Of a stretch of 25,792 nt of DNA, positions 1 through 11,401 are shown piece after piece; the stretch's first letter is position 1, and every line of letters begins with the position of its first letter. The notes below the pieces were generated by a model that was given only the letters and a program-made list of their open reading frames with translations, did not search any database and had not been told where the DNA came from. The position numbers and the translations under genes were made by a program. The DNA comes from Globomyces pollinis-pini (lineage: Eukaryota; Chytridiomycota; Chytridiomycetes; Rhizophydiales; Globomycetaceae): assembly GCA_025399215.1 (NCBI GenBank), contig MU621272.1, positions 1 through 25,792 of the forward strand, written 5' to 3'.

Positions 1-2001
1 GCCACCAAAACTATTTGGAATCAACTTGCTCTACCAGGAACAAACAATAACTTTACACTGTTTGAAAAACGTCGTGTTTATTGTGATAGTCCTTGTCATC
101 AATGTCTTCCTCGATATCCAAAACCACTGACATCTTTAAATTCGGATGGATATGAATATTCTCCAGTCGTTAGTGGTTATCTCAATATGACTCAATTGTG
201 TTCCAATTCAGGTGAATTCTGTGTATACACCAATAGTAGTCGTATTGCATTGAATGACAATGTGATTTTCCCAGCTTCAAAAGAAGGATCAGTGGATACT
301 ACTATGAATGACCATACCTATCTATTGGACTTGTCATATGACGGGAACTTGCGTTACTTTGATATGAGCAACAAGAATGCTCTAGTATGGAAATCAAATA
401 GCAAACCAGGATTTGGACCATTTACCTCTTCTGTATCTGATACAGGTCTCTTTGGAATTTATGATTCCGACAACAAATTAGTATGGTCTTATCAATGGTT
501 TGATAAAACACAAATTGTTTGGAAAACTTCTGATAATGGTGATTGGGCCATCAAATGTGATAGTCCAGGTGATGATCTTCAAACCGTGAAATCCAATTCT
601 CCACAAGATTGTCAAACCCAATGTTTTAACACTGGTAGATGTAATTCTTGGGCATTGATTGGAGATACTTGTTATTTGAAATTCAAATTGAATGCTTCTC
701 GTGATACTTTCAAACCAGCTTCAAAAACTGATTATTGTGGATTGGTTAAATTAAAGATTTTATGGAATTCTTCACCTGAAGGTGATTGGGGTGATAATTG
801 TGATTGGCCTGGAAATGATAATGCTCTTATCAGTACAAAAACATTACAAGAATGTCAACAAAAATGTAATGCTGATAGTATTTGTAATGCTTGGGCTTTC
901 TTTGGATCCAATTGTTATCTAAAAACTAAACCTTCTCCTAGTCGTAGTACTTTTGAAGCAAGAGTTGGTGGTATTGCTTGTGGAATGGTCAAACCAAAGA
1001 TTTTATGGAGATCTTCACCTGAAGGTGATTGGGGTGAATATTGTGATTGGCCTGGTGATGATCTTAAAACAATCAACAGTAATAGTCCACAAGATTGTCA
1101 AAAACAATGTTTTGGTGATGATGGTTGTAATTCTTGGGCTTTAGTTGGAAGTACCTGTTACTTTAAAAAGAAATCGAATCCAGTCCGTGAAAAGTTTTCA
1201 ATCAGATCATCTCTTCAATACTGTGGAATGGTGAAATCAAAGATTTTATGGAATGCATCACCTGAAGGTGATTGGGGTGAATATTGTGATTGGCCTGGTG
1301 ATGATTACAAGACTACCAACAGTAACAGTCCTCAAGATTGTCAACGTCAATGTTTTGGTGATGGAAATTGTAATTCTTGGGCTTTGGTTGGAAACACTTG
1401 TTACTTTAAGATTAAATCTAGTCCTGCTCGTGGAAAGTTTGAAGTCAGATCATCTCTTCAATACTGTGGAATGGTGAAAGCCAAGATATTATGGCATTCA
1501 TCCCAAGATGGTGATTGGGGTGAATATTGTGATGCACCTGGTGACGATTACAAAACTACCAATAGCAACAGTCCACAAGATTGTCAAAGACAGTGTTATG
1601 AAGATGTTCGCAATTGTAATACTTGGGCCTTACTTGGAAATACTTGTTACTTTAAAGTAAAATCTAATCCATCTCGAGCCACTTTTGAACCTAGAACTTA
1701 TCAAGAATATTGTGGTGTGGTTAAACCAAAATTGTATTGGTATACTTATGGTGAAGGTGATTGGGCCTACAACTGTGATGATTTGGATCATAATGATCTC
1801 AGATATATCAAACCGATGGGTAAATCAGCTGATTGTGCTCCAGCCTGTAACAGTGATCCTCAATGTACTCATTGGACTTGGACTGGTGATGCTACTTGTT
1901 ATTTAAAGAGAAGGAATAATGTATCCCGAGCATCTGTCTCATTGATTACAAATCCTAGATTGACTTTGGTTTGTGGTGTTGCCAAGAGATATTCTCTTTA
2001 G
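1..2001 (+). CDS. Bulb-lectin protein with six tandem PAN/apple-like repeats (5' truncated)
   Basis: The reading frame is open from base 1 to the TAG at 1999-2001 (666 residues visible), so the start lies left of the window. Residues about 83-165 resemble a bulb-type (mannose-binding) lectin domain, with the pattern DGNL...VW..N..G...S..SDTG...IYD..N.LVWSY. From about residue 168 six repeats of roughly 81 residues follow. Each carries GDW..xCD.PG(D/N)D, then DCQ..C, CN(S/T)WAL.G..CY.K, R..F and a closing CG.VK. This cysteine layout resembles PAN/apple modules, which bind carbohydrate or protein. The last repeat is the most divergent. I infer a secreted or cell-surface adhesin; the signal peptide would be outside the window. 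No introns are seen. A possible poly(A) signal AATAAA is at 2034-2039. The family assignment rests on pattern only. Confidence 0.8.
   Translation, partial: ATKTIWNQLALPGTNNNFTLFEKRRVYCDSPCHQCLPRYPKPLTSLNSDGYEYSPVVSGYLNMTQLCSNSGEFCVYTNSSRIALNDNVIFPASKEGSVDTTMNDHTYLLDLSYDGNLRYFDMSNKNALVWKSNSKPGFGPFTSSVSDTGLFGIYDSDNKLVWSYQWFDKTQIVWKTSDNGDWAIKCDSPGDDLQTVKSNSPQDCQTQCFNTGRCNSWALIGDTCYLKFKLNASRDTFKPASKTDYCGLVKLKILWNSSPEGDWGDNCDWPGNDNALISTKTLQECQQKCNADSICNAWAFFGSNCYLKTKPSPSRSTFEARVGGIACGMVKPKILWRSSPEGDWGEYCDWPGDDLKTINSNSPQDCQKQCFGDDGCNSWALVGSTCYFKKKSNPVREKFSIRSSLQYCGMVKSKILWNASPEGDWGEYCDWPGDDYKTTNSNSPQDCQRQCFGDGNCNSWALVGNTCYFKIKSSPARGKFEVRSSLQYCGMVKAKILWHSSQDGDWGEYCDAPGDDYKTTNSNSPQDCQRQCYEDVRNCNTWALLGNTCYFKVKSNPSRATFEPRTYQEYCGVVKPKLYWYTYGEGDWAYNCDDLDHNDLRYIKPMGKSADCAPACNSDPQCTHWTWTGDATCYLKRRNNVSRASVSLITNPRLTLVCGVAKRYSL
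508..1990 (+). repeat. Six in-frame tandem PAN-like repeats, period about 243-246 bp
   Basis: Repeat units start near 508, 754, 998, 1241, 1484 and 1730 and are about 81-83 codons long. Units 3, 4 and 5 are the most alike. A 35-bp stretch is identical at 1202-1236 and 1445-1479, which points to recent unit duplication or conversion within the array. Confidence 0.85.
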
Positions 2002-2725
2002 TCTCAACTTATGACATACTACTAAGTTTTTCCAATAAAATATTACAATTCGATGTTTAGTTTGAATCTATCTGAAAAAAAAGATAATGTACGCTGATTT
2101 TAAGCATTAGATAATTGCAATACTATTGGGGACTACCAATGAATTATAACCTATAAATGAAGTGGACCATGGATGATCAATTACTATAGCAATAAATGGT
2201 TTGCAATAATTATATACATGGATCTGGTAGTTGGACGATAGATCCAGTTTTCAACTTTGAACCATCCATCTATCTGGTTCAAAATGAGTGTTCAAATAAT
2301 ATAAAGTGCTTTTAAAATGATCATTAAGGAAACAAGTGAAAAACACTAGAATACGTATCAGATAATAATTGTTTGCATGCGATTGATGAATTGAATATTG
2401 TAAATTCTTTATTTCAAGTACGACCGTGTAAATATTGAACTTTTAAAACAAATGCATGTGAATGCATTGACAAACGTGTAACTTTAAAATTAAAGGTTAT
2501 TTCAGGTAGTTAAAGATTCTCAGTTCATTCAAATTCAATTCATTTGATGATCTTTAGTTTTTAAATTCAAGATTTCAATTTCTGCTTTTATTTTATTTTT
2601 AGAAAACACGAAAAATAAAGAGACCCTTTGAGGAATTTTAGACCAACGCCACATCTGTATTGAAAATTAAGGATTCTTTAATATAAAAAGGAACGAGATT
2701 TTAAAAAGAATTCACTATTAAAAAG
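2002..2725. other. Intergenic, no gene seen; contains the expansin-like gene promoter
   Basis: AT-rich spacer of 724 bp. It holds the probable poly(A) signal of the lectin gene near its left end and a TATA-like element near its right end. No coding frame, RNA gene or convincing repeat was recognised on either strand. Confidence 0.6.
2681..2690 (+). promoter_or_regulatory. TATA-like element of the expansin-like gene
   Basis: ATATAAAAAG lies 36 bp upstream of the ATG at 2726 in an otherwise non-coding stretch. The position allows a short 5' UTR. Assigned by motif and spacing only. Confidence 0.4.
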
Positions 2726-3349
2726 ATGCAATTGATTATAAGCTTGATGTTATTGTCTTTGGGAATGGCTAGACCATTACAAAAACGTGCTATTGGTGGT
2801 TCAGCAAGTTATTATGGTCCTCCTACTGAAGCAGGTCCATTTGGAATTGGTGCTTGTGGTAATGATCCAATAAATCATGATTATTATGTTGCTGTTGGTA
2901 TCAATGCTTATGATGGTTCGCGATGTGGTCAATGTATTCAAGTTCAATTTGAAGGAAGAACGTCAATAGGCCCAATGGCAGATAAATGTCCAGGTTGTGG
3001 TTCTGGGGTTGATTTATCACCTCGTATGATGGATGAACTTACCGGAAGTGCTGAAAGAACTTACCAGCTTGGTCGTATCCCAGTTACTTGGGAGTATGTA
3101 CCCTGCCCAGCAGGAAGAGGAGTTGTAGGAGGCCAATCATTTTATGCATCATCATCTTCAACAGTTGGATCCACCCCTTTGAACACGGGAAGTGGTGAAA
3201 ACAAAACACTAGTTGGACAATGCCAATCGGATACTATTCAAGTGTGTATAGGAGATTATGAATGGAAGGATTGTCAGAGTCAACAAGAGTTAGTATGTAG
3301 TTCAGGGACCCGTTGCCAACAAGAATCCAAGTGGATCCAATGTATTTAA
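2726..3349 (+). CDS. Secreted expansin-like (DPBB) protein with Cys-rich CBM19-like tail
   Basis: Intronless, 207 residues. Residues 1-15 form a hydrophobic signal peptide, followed by a Lys-Arg dibasic site at 20-21 that could be Kex2-processed. Residues about 25-125 match a double-psi beta-barrel as in expansins, loosenins and family-45-like proteins: GIGACG, RCGQCI, ADKCPGCG, VDLSP and a final WEYVPC. The expansin C-terminal CBM63 is absent. A Ser/Thr-rich linker leads to about 45 Cys-rich residues (GQC...VC....W.DC......C.SGT.C.......C) resembling CBM19 chitin-binding modules. Such proteins loosen polysaccharide walls without hydrolysis. I infer an apoplastic or wall-acting role here. The start is supported by the signal peptide and the upstream TATA-like element. 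The tail assignment is less sure than the DPBB. Confidence 0.85.
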   Translation: MQLIISLMLLSLGMARPLQKRAIGGSASYYGPPTEAGPFGIGACGNDPINHDYYVAVGINAYDGSRCGQCIQVQFEGRTSIGPMADKCPGCGSGVDLSPRMMDELTGSAERTYQLGRIPVTWEYVPCPAGRGVVGGQSFYASSSSTVGSTPLNTGSGENKTLVGQCQSDTIQVCIGDYEWKDCQSQQELVCSSGTRCQQESKWIQCI

Positions 3350-3410
3350 AGACACCTAATTTATATATAAACACTTTTTTACCATAACAGTAGTTCATAG
3401 TACTTATTGA

Positions 3411-3530
3411 GTTAGGGTTGCGTATTGGGATTAGGGTTATTAAGTTAGGGTTATTATGATGAGTTAGGGTTGATGAGTTAGGGTTGATTAGGGTTAGTTA
3501 GGGTTATTGAGTTAGGGTTAGTTAGGGTTC
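3411..3530 (+). repeat. Array of nine TTAGGG motifs in the p23 upstream region
   Basis: TTAGGG starts at 3412, 3431, 3445, 3464, 3478, 3488, 3498, 3512 and 3522, always on the same strand. It is usually extended to AGTTAGGGTT and spaced 10, 14 or 19 bp apart. The array ends 39 bp before the p23 start codon. It is either a degenerate interstitial telomeric repeat or a cluster of binding sites for a telomere-repeat factor of the Tbf1/TRF kind. The sequence alone does not decide. Confidence 0.9.
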
Positions 3531-3568
3531 TTGATCATTTCAAGCTTTTGAATTTCTTTTTCTTTTAC

Positions 3569-4198
3569 ATGATGTCAACGTAATCCTTGATTCTCTCACA
3601 TTAGATCTGCTACTCGGTTTCCTCCTGTCTTATACGCTCAAGATAGAAAATCTCTATTCATCACAGTAAACTTACAAGATCTTAATGATCCCGAATTCAT
3701 TTTAACCGATCATTCAATCGCTTTTAACGCTACCGTAAACAATATTGCTTATGCTTTCTCCATTGACCTATTCGACAAAGTAAAGGAAGACTCTTGGCAT
3801 AAAACTGTCACTAACCGTAATGTCTCCTTGGTAGTCGCAAAGGAAAATGATAATACTCGCTTTTGGCCTCGTTTACAAAAACAATCTGGAAAATTAGCTT
3901 ATGTTAAAACTGACTTTTCCAAATATCAAGATGACACCTTTGACGATCCGGTCGAAGAAACTCCAGCTGATGATATGATGGGTGGAATGGGAGGTATGGG
4001 TGGAATGGGTGGAATGAATGAGCAACTCATGCAAATGATGGCACAAGGTGGTGGTATGCCTGGAATGCCAGATATGGCTAGTTTGATGAAAGGTGCCGGT
4101 GCCGGAGCTGCTACTGTAAATTTATATTATTTGATTATTTCTAGGAACCAGATTCAGATGATGAAGATGATGAATTGCCTCCACTGGAAGCTAATTAA
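3569..4198 (+). CDS. SBA1: Hsp90 co-chaperone p23/Sba1
   Basis: Three exons, joined 3569-3579, 3605-4115 and 4145-4198, with introns of 25 and 29 nt, giving 191 residues. The N-terminal CS domain (about residues 5-120) starts with RFPPVLYAQ and includes the p23 signature FWPRLQKQ followed by KTDFSKYQDD. A Gly/Met-rich linker (GGMGGMGGMGGM) precedes the classic acidic tail PDSDDEDDELPPLE. p23 binds the ATP-closed state of Hsp90 and slows its ATPase. The last exon was placed because the second intron restores the acidic C-terminus in frame. The first exon (MMST) is short and therefore less certain. Possible poly(A) signal AATAAA at 4220-4225. The TTAGGG array lies directly upstream. Confidence 0.88.
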
Positions 4199-4566
4199 AC
4201 TGTGTTTGGAAATTGTGAAAATAAAACTTGATTACACTAATGAAAACAGAAATTTAAACTATAACAATCAAAAAACCATAGTAATAGTAGGGTGCTTTGC
4301 AGTTGTTGGAAATGACTATGGTTGATGCTTTTTGAATTATTCGATGTTTGTATTTTAAATCCTAAATGTGAGTATCCATTCATGTCTTGATCTGTTTGTT
4401 TCCTTTAATGAACACCAATAATTGTTACTGACTGTGAGAAATACTGAAATAGGACCAATTCAGGACACAAAACAATCCACGTGGCAAATCTCTTTCTCAT
4501 TGGTCCACAATACAATGTAGTGTAAACCAAGCATAAATACTTGAAGGTTCAAGAATCCCATTTTAT
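4199..4566. other. Intergenic between p23 and ARF-like gene; no gene seen
   Basis: The 368-bp spacer holds the p23 poly(A) signal, an inverted CCAAT-type motif (ATTGG near 4499) and AT-rich TATA-like sequence (ATAAATAC near 4532) upstream of the ARF-like gene. Nothing else was recognised. Confidence 0.5.
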
Positions 4567-5150
<584 letters not shown>

Positions 5151-5633
5151 TGTCAATGGTAGTTGTTTATGATCTTTTTTCCTTGTCATTCAATAAACTG
5201 TTTTTTATATATTGTACTTTTAATATTTGTATAGTGAATGTTTTAATGACTATAGTTTGTAGGTTATTTTATCCTTGAAAAGATAAAAATCACGAAAAAG
5301 CTTAATTGTGTAGAAATCATCTCACATCATTATCAAACCAAACTAATTATAAAAAGAAATTCAAAATCAAGATTATGAAATAAACTGTAATTTAATAGAT
5401 GAATGATCAATTCTTAACAACAATAAAGTCATCATGTCACTATAATGGTGCACGTCATTTTTTACCATTCAAAAAAAAAACATCAAATTAAAACAATCAA
5501 ATCTATTATAAAAAAAAATAATACATCATTTTGATTTTAAATTTCAATTTTGATCATTTGATAAAGAAGAAAAATCAACGAGACTCTTTTGTATAGCATC
5601 AAATTGAATACAAACAAAAGAAGATTGAAAACA
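5151..5633. other. Very AT-rich intergenic; no gene seen
   Basis: The 483-bp spacer holds the ARF-like poly(A) signal and long A/T runs before the flagellar gene. I found no coding frame or RNA gene. Confidence 0.5.
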
Positions 5634-7612
5634 ATGCAATTGATTAAACAATTAAATCCACAAGGTAACAAAAAAAAATCTTCTTTATATATCAATTCAA
5701 AAATATCATTTTTTTAAAAAAATAATCACGATTTAAAATGAATGTGAATGCTAAACAAATAGAACGTAAAGTGACTTATTTATCACATCATCAAAGTCGA
5801 AAACCAATCCAAGGAGATCAATCCATCAAAGATTCTCTTTATTCAAATGATCAATTGGAATATATTAAAAATTTAGCTAAAGATCATGTACCTGATGATT
5901 TACGTATTGCTATTCATCAAGAAGTATATCATGATTTTTTTTAAATTGATGGTTAGAGAAAAGCATTAAAAGATATTTCACAAAAAAAGATAAAGAGTTG
6001 GGGTAATACTGTGATGGGATCTCGATTGAAAAGATTAGCTATGGCAGATGAAAAATCTCGATTAGCAGAAGTTTGTTTTTCAAGAAAATATTCATTCTTT
6101 TTTTTTAGATTGAAAGACAAAATACGGATCAAGAATGGGCTAAAATACGTGCAAAAGAACGTGAAGAAGCAATTCAAAGAGCAAGATTATTACAACAATG
6201 TGAAGGTCCAAGAGTTCGTAGTTTACATTCCCAATTAATCATGTCCAATGTCTTGCATGTAATACATTACTTTCTTTCATTCTTAGGAACGTGATAAACA
6301 AATTGATTATAAAAACAAATATAATTTAGCAGTCAAAATACATGAAAAAGAAGAATTTTTAAAACGAAGGTTATTAAATTTAAAAGAATTGGAAAAAGAA
6401 GAACAACAAATATTAGATTCACGTCAAAAACGATCTGAATTTGCTAATCATTTACGAGAATGTATGGATAAAAAATCTATTGAAAAAGCAACACAACGAC
6501 AAGTATATACCCCCCAAAAACAATTAATAATCTTATAGATTGATAAAGATGGTTATTTATCTTTAGCAAATGAAATTAAAACAGAATTTCAATTAAAATC
6601 TGTTCGAGATTTTCAAAACAAAATGAAATGGCAAAAAGAAATTAATCAAGTTTTAGTAGATCAAATTCAACAAAAGAATGTAAAACAAAGTTGATTTTTT
6701 TAATATTGATAGCAAAATAAGGAAAAAGCTAAAAGAGAAGCTCGAGAATTGGAAATTTCCAATGAACGATTTAATTCCATGAAACATATGTTTGTTGAAA
6801 AACGTAAAGACTTCTTCCAAAATCAACAAAAGTATGAATTTGTTTTATTTAATATTTTAGAGAAATTCATGATCGATTCAGAGTTGTTTCTGAACATAAC
6901 ATCAAAGCAAATGAATTAGTCAAACAAGATCGTGATAAATATTTAAATTCTATAAGTCATCAAGGACCTACAAAAGCTCAATTATTACGTGAAGAAAAAA
7001 TATTAACTGAAAAAGAATTTTATTTAAAAGAACAAGCTGAATTTGAAATTCAACATGTAATTAATATCATGGTAATAGGATTAGAAATCAAAACGTACTT
7101 TGATGAATGTTCAAGCTAAAGAATTGAAATTAAATGAACGCGCTCGTAACATTGAAAATACAGAATCTTGGAAAAAAGAAACTATTGAATTACAAGAAAA
7201 GAAAAAGAAAAGATTATTAGATATCAAAGAATTTCATGTTAAACAAATGGTAATCTTGATCCTTAACATCAAAGGAACATAAAAAGGTTTTAAAACAAGA
7301 ACAGAAATCAAATGAAATGAAACAAAATCAATTAAAAGCACAAAAGGAATTACAAGAATTAAATGATTTTGATTTATATGCTAATCAAATGATTGATGAT
7401 TGGAAATCTCAACGTAAAAATGTTGCACCTGTAATGAGATCACTTGAAAAAGATCGACCAGGTTACGTGAAAAGAAGACCTGGAATTATGAAGAAAGAAT
7501 ATGGTTCGTTTAATTTTCGTTTTTGTTAATCCTTTTATTTTTAGATCATTTCTCAAGATTGGGTTTCACAGTACGTTGGGTCCCTGCTCAACCGGTCATT
7601 CCTCCTATTTAA
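5634..7612 (+). CDS. TPH-domain axonemal coiled-coil protein (CFAP210/CCDC173-like)
   Basis: Eleven exons: 5634-5664, 5763-5923, 5957-6070, 6109-6258, 6287-6502, 6539-6679, 6713-6831, 6861-7056, 7085-7249, 7275-7503 and 7545-7612. The coding length is 1,590 nt, 529 residues. Every junction uses GT..AG and keeps frame. The product is almost entirely charged coiled coil rich in Glu, Lys and Gln, as in trichohyalin-plectin-homology (TPH) proteins of cilia (CFAP45, CFAP53, MNS1, CFAP210), which are about 500-550 residues and mostly microtubule inner proteins. The stretch RVRSLHSQLI..NVLHERDKQI and the C-terminal YDHFSRLGFTVRW..AQP look most like CFAP210, recalled by pattern, so the subfamily is tentative. 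Its presence argues for a motile flagellum. Intron 1 (98 nt) is unusually long for this window, and the last uses GTTCGT as donor. Confidence 0.82.
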
Positions 7613-7791
7613 ATTCAATAAAAAATCTCTTTTTGTTTTATAATTTGTTCCCTATCTGTATCAATATAACAGAGTGTTAGTAACAACACTGTGTTACATA
7701 ATCTCATCTACATGAGCAAAGCGTCACAAAATCTCATCTATAAGCAATACAGATTATTACAAAAACATTCAAATGAAATTGAACAATGTGT

Positions 7792-8479
<688 letters not shown>

Positions 8480-8524
8480 CTAATTTTTGGTAAAGTTGTT
8501 TTTATTTTTTACTCCTAGTGACAC

Positions 8525-8616
8525 GTATGTGGGTAAACAAACGACATTAAAGTATCGTAGGAGAGGCCATGTATGTGGGTAAACAAGTCTTATAGAATGG
8601 CATTAAAGTAGGAGAG
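8525..8616. repeat. Short promoter duplication upstream of ARF1 copy A
   Basis: The 16-mer GTATGTGGGTAAACAA occurs at 8525-8540 and 8571-8586. After each copy comes CATTAAAGTA and then AGGAGAG. It contains a forkhead-like GTAAACA core. It lies 50-145 bp upstream of the ARF1 start, so a regulatory role is possible but unproven. Confidence 0.6.
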
Positions 8617-8753
8617 TCAAAGGAATGGACTTGTTTCCTTGCACAAGCGATAAAGACGATCAAAATAACGTCCTTGGTTTTGGAATGAACCTTACAAAGT
8701 TGGTATCTCAATCAATAAAACAGAATATATTTCAACAATAGAAAGATATTCAA

Positions 8754-9476
8754 TTACTCGTAGAAGCAACCATAAACCATTGCAACAGCAAATAATTTAG
8801 ACTAAGATTAATAACAATCTGTATCATTTACATTTCGGAAAGATCCAGATGCCCATGTATCCGTGGTAGTGTCCTAATCATTACTTTATCCATTTGAATT
8901 TACCCAAACACATCGAGAAGCTACTTTAATACCTTGTCCCTTAAATTCTCCAATATCTACCTGAACCACTATCTTGTACCTGTCATATTCGAGTTCTATA
9001 CAATTAGTTGAATTCAAATACTTTTGACTTCTGCCAATATCTCATTCGATATCGTAGATATCAATTCAGGGACTTTTTCGTGTTCATATTTCATCTTTGT
9101 AAGATTCTTGATTAATACAGTATCAATAATTTTAGAAACTGCTCCAGCTCCAAACCTATTGAATTCAAAAATTAGTATCATTGGGGTATGGTTACTTTGT
9201 GTCTGGTTTCAAACGGTAAGTGTTTTCATAAACAACCGCATTTGCTTGTGGTACTGAATCTCTTCTTTCAACAGCTTTTTTTAATGTTTGTGAAGGAAAT
9301 CTGGATAGGTTATTGAATGAACCTCTCAGGTTATTTTTAGAACCCAATGCTTTTGTACTAGCTAAATTACCCCTTGATAAACTTTGTGATTTTGTCAAAT
9401 TGCTTTTAGATAACTTTGCTGGACCATCTTTTGCTAATGGAACGAATTCTCTTTCTGTTTCTGGTGCATCTGCCAT
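8754..9476 (-). CDS. Tctex-type dynein light chain
   Basis: Minus strand, exons 9196-9476, 9022-9155, 8904-8995, 8832-8873 and 8754-8801, with introns of 40, 26, 30 and 30 nt; 198 residues from the ATG that gives MADAPETERE. The first ~90 residues are Ser/Asn/Lys-rich and low in complexity. The rest is a Tctex-1 domain: ENTYRLKPD, a helix KIIDTVLIKNL, then RYKIVVQVDIGE..GQGI..ASRCVWD, and the last strand LFAVAMVYGCFYE. Tctex (DYNLT) chains link dynein intermediate chains to cargo. Family members with N-terminal extensions (TCTEX1D/DYNLT2/5) are often axonemal, which fits the flagellar gene nearby. The three short C-terminal exons were found by restoring the Tctex strands. The upstream frame stays open for 12 codons without an ATG. 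Confidence 0.87.
8996..9021 (-). other. 26-nt intron closely similar to ARF1 intron 2
   Basis: This intron of the dynein light chain gene matches ARF1 copy A intron 2 (8097-8122) at 22 of 26 positions, sharing AATTCAACTAATT and the final TATAG. The two genes are not homologous. Confidence 0.6.
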
Positions 9477-9658
9477 TTGTCTGTTGTTTAAAAGGTTTTG
9501 ACGCGAAAACAAACATCATTGATTTCAATTATAAAAGCAACCACTGAAGCAATAAAAAATCATACAATTACAACAAGAAAAGACAATCATTATAGTATTT
9601 CTGTTCTTTAAGATGGTTTTTATTAATGTTTAGTAAATTAGCTTTCCTTTGTTAAAAC

Positions 9659-11321
9659 ATGTTTAATTTTTCTTTGACTTTTCACATACAAATGAAAGCG
9701 AATGAGGTCCTTAATTTAGTACTAAATCACCTCCTACAAATCACTGAGATCAATCCATTGTTTCTATTGAAGATTTGTCATTTAAATCATCAATTCAGAT
9801 TAACCTACAATTTGAATTTTTACTGGAAGAAATGTTTTAATCAAATGATGAAAGTAAACTATCGTTTTACCAAAGAAATAAGAATAAATTATGCAAAGGT
9901 TTGCTTTGGATTATATCAATTTAAAAATCGGAAACGTACTACCATTCCTACTCCAATTGAACAAAGATTTTGGAGTGTTGTAATACAAGATTCAATTTAT
10001 ATTGATCCAATCAAAAATATCTGCAATGAAATGGAAAATTTGTTTCTTAGTCGATGGTCTCGTACCATTAATATGCCTGATTTACTAAAGAGTCGATCAG
10101 AAACTTACTTGGCAATCAATCAAAAACCTATTGGATATTTACCTGATTCAATAGGTATTCAATACAATTATTCAAGTTTTAGGAAATTGGAAAGAAATGA
10201 GACAAATTGATTTCAATAATAATTTATTGGTTCGAATACCAGAAACCATTGGATTTCTAACAAAGTTAAAGTATTTGAATTTGGGAAGCAATCATTTGAC
10301 TTTTATACCAGATTCGATTCAATATTTGACATTATTAGAAACATTATCATTGGATCGAAATCAATTTGACACGTTTCCTCGTAGTATCTTGTTATTAAAA
10401 TCTTTGGAAGGATTATCTATAGATTACAATTATTTAAAATCTATACCAAAGGATATCAATCGATTAACTTCCTTAAGATATCTACAGTTAAATAACAATC
10501 AAATTGAAAACATACCAAATACTATTTGTAAATTACACAATTTAACCAGTTTAAATTTAAAATCAAATCGATTAATACGAATCCCAACTGATATTGGAAA
10601 CTTGAAAAGTTTAGAAACCTTTGATGTAAACAACAATTTTCTCAGAACTTTACCAAATTCAATCGTTCAATGTATTCACCTTCAAGAATTTGATGTATCT
10701 TTCAATCAATTAAAAAAATTACCAAAATTCATTGGTCATTTAACCAATCTTGTTAAATTTCATGCTAATCATAATCAACTTCGATTTCTTCCAGTTAGTC
10801 TTGGAAATTTATCTTTAACTTGTCTCAACTTGGAAGATAATTCAATTCAAAACTTTCCAAAATGTTCAATGAATTTGATTTCAAATTTAAAAATCTTGAA
10901 TTTACATTTGAATCAATTATCAAGTATGAAATTTTGTTATTCATTGATTCACTTGACTCATTTGGATATTGGAAGAAATCAGATTGAATGGATGGATTCA
11001 AGTATCAAAAACCTATCCAATTTAGAATATTTCAACTTATCCTCAAATTTGATTCGATCCTTACCAAATTCTTTTCATCAACTTTCCAATTTAATTTATT
11101 TAAACTTGGATAATAATTTTCTAAAACATCTTGATCCAAAATTTGGTTCTTTAACAAATTTACAAACACTAAAGGTTCAAAACAATCTATTGATAGATAT
11201 ACCAATGTCATTGAAAAATTGTTTTCAATTACGACAATTGATTTTAAATGGTAATCAGTTTTACTCTGTTGATCAAGAGTTATTTTCCCATTTTAGATTC
11301 TTGTTTTCATTTACATTCTAG
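9659..11321 (+). CDS. Leucine-rich-repeat protein with F-box-like N-terminus
   Basis: Two exons, 9659-10154 and 10183-11321 (28-nt intron), 544 residues. The frame break falls inside the first clear repeat, and removing the intron restores LPDSIGNWKEMRQIDFNNN. About 16 LRRs of 23 residues fill the C-terminal two thirds (consensus LxxLxxLNLxxNxLxxIPxSIxx), of the class seen in SHOC2/ROQUIN-like and RAS-adaptor LRR proteins. Residues about 15-60 (NEVLNLVLNHLL...LFLLKICHLNHQF..TYN...YWKKCF) resemble an F-box helix set. If that is right, this would be an SCF substrate adaptor. An in-frame ATG at 9692 is an alternative start that begins directly at the F-box-like helix. Poly(A)-like AATAAA at 11364-11369. 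Family LRR is certain; function is not. Confidence 0.85.
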
Positions 11322-11401
11322 ATTTTACCGTTTTTGTATAGTATAATTCATTCAGAAATGAATAATAAATTTCCAGTTTCTTCAATTATATCCTAATTTC
11401 T

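Noticed and set aside
953..1906. Short plus-strand frames inside the lectin gene
   Set aside because: They are off-frame shadows repeated with the PAN repeat period.
3411..3530. True telomere end
   Set aside because: Genes continue on both sides and the motif is not 6-bp phased, so this is an internal array.
3828..4325. A single long frame over the p23 region ending at 4325
   Set aside because: It reads through a 29-nt intron. Removing 4116-4144 restores the typical acidic p23 C-terminus and a stop at 4196-4198.
7676..7695. Small hairpin AGTGTT...AACACT between the flagellar gene and ARF1
   Set aside because: The stem is only six bases, within a short AT-rich spacer, so it is not distinguishable from chance.
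9477..9512. Extended N-terminus of the dynein light chain
   Set aside because: The frame is open but holds no ATG; the first ATG (9474-9476) gives a normal start.
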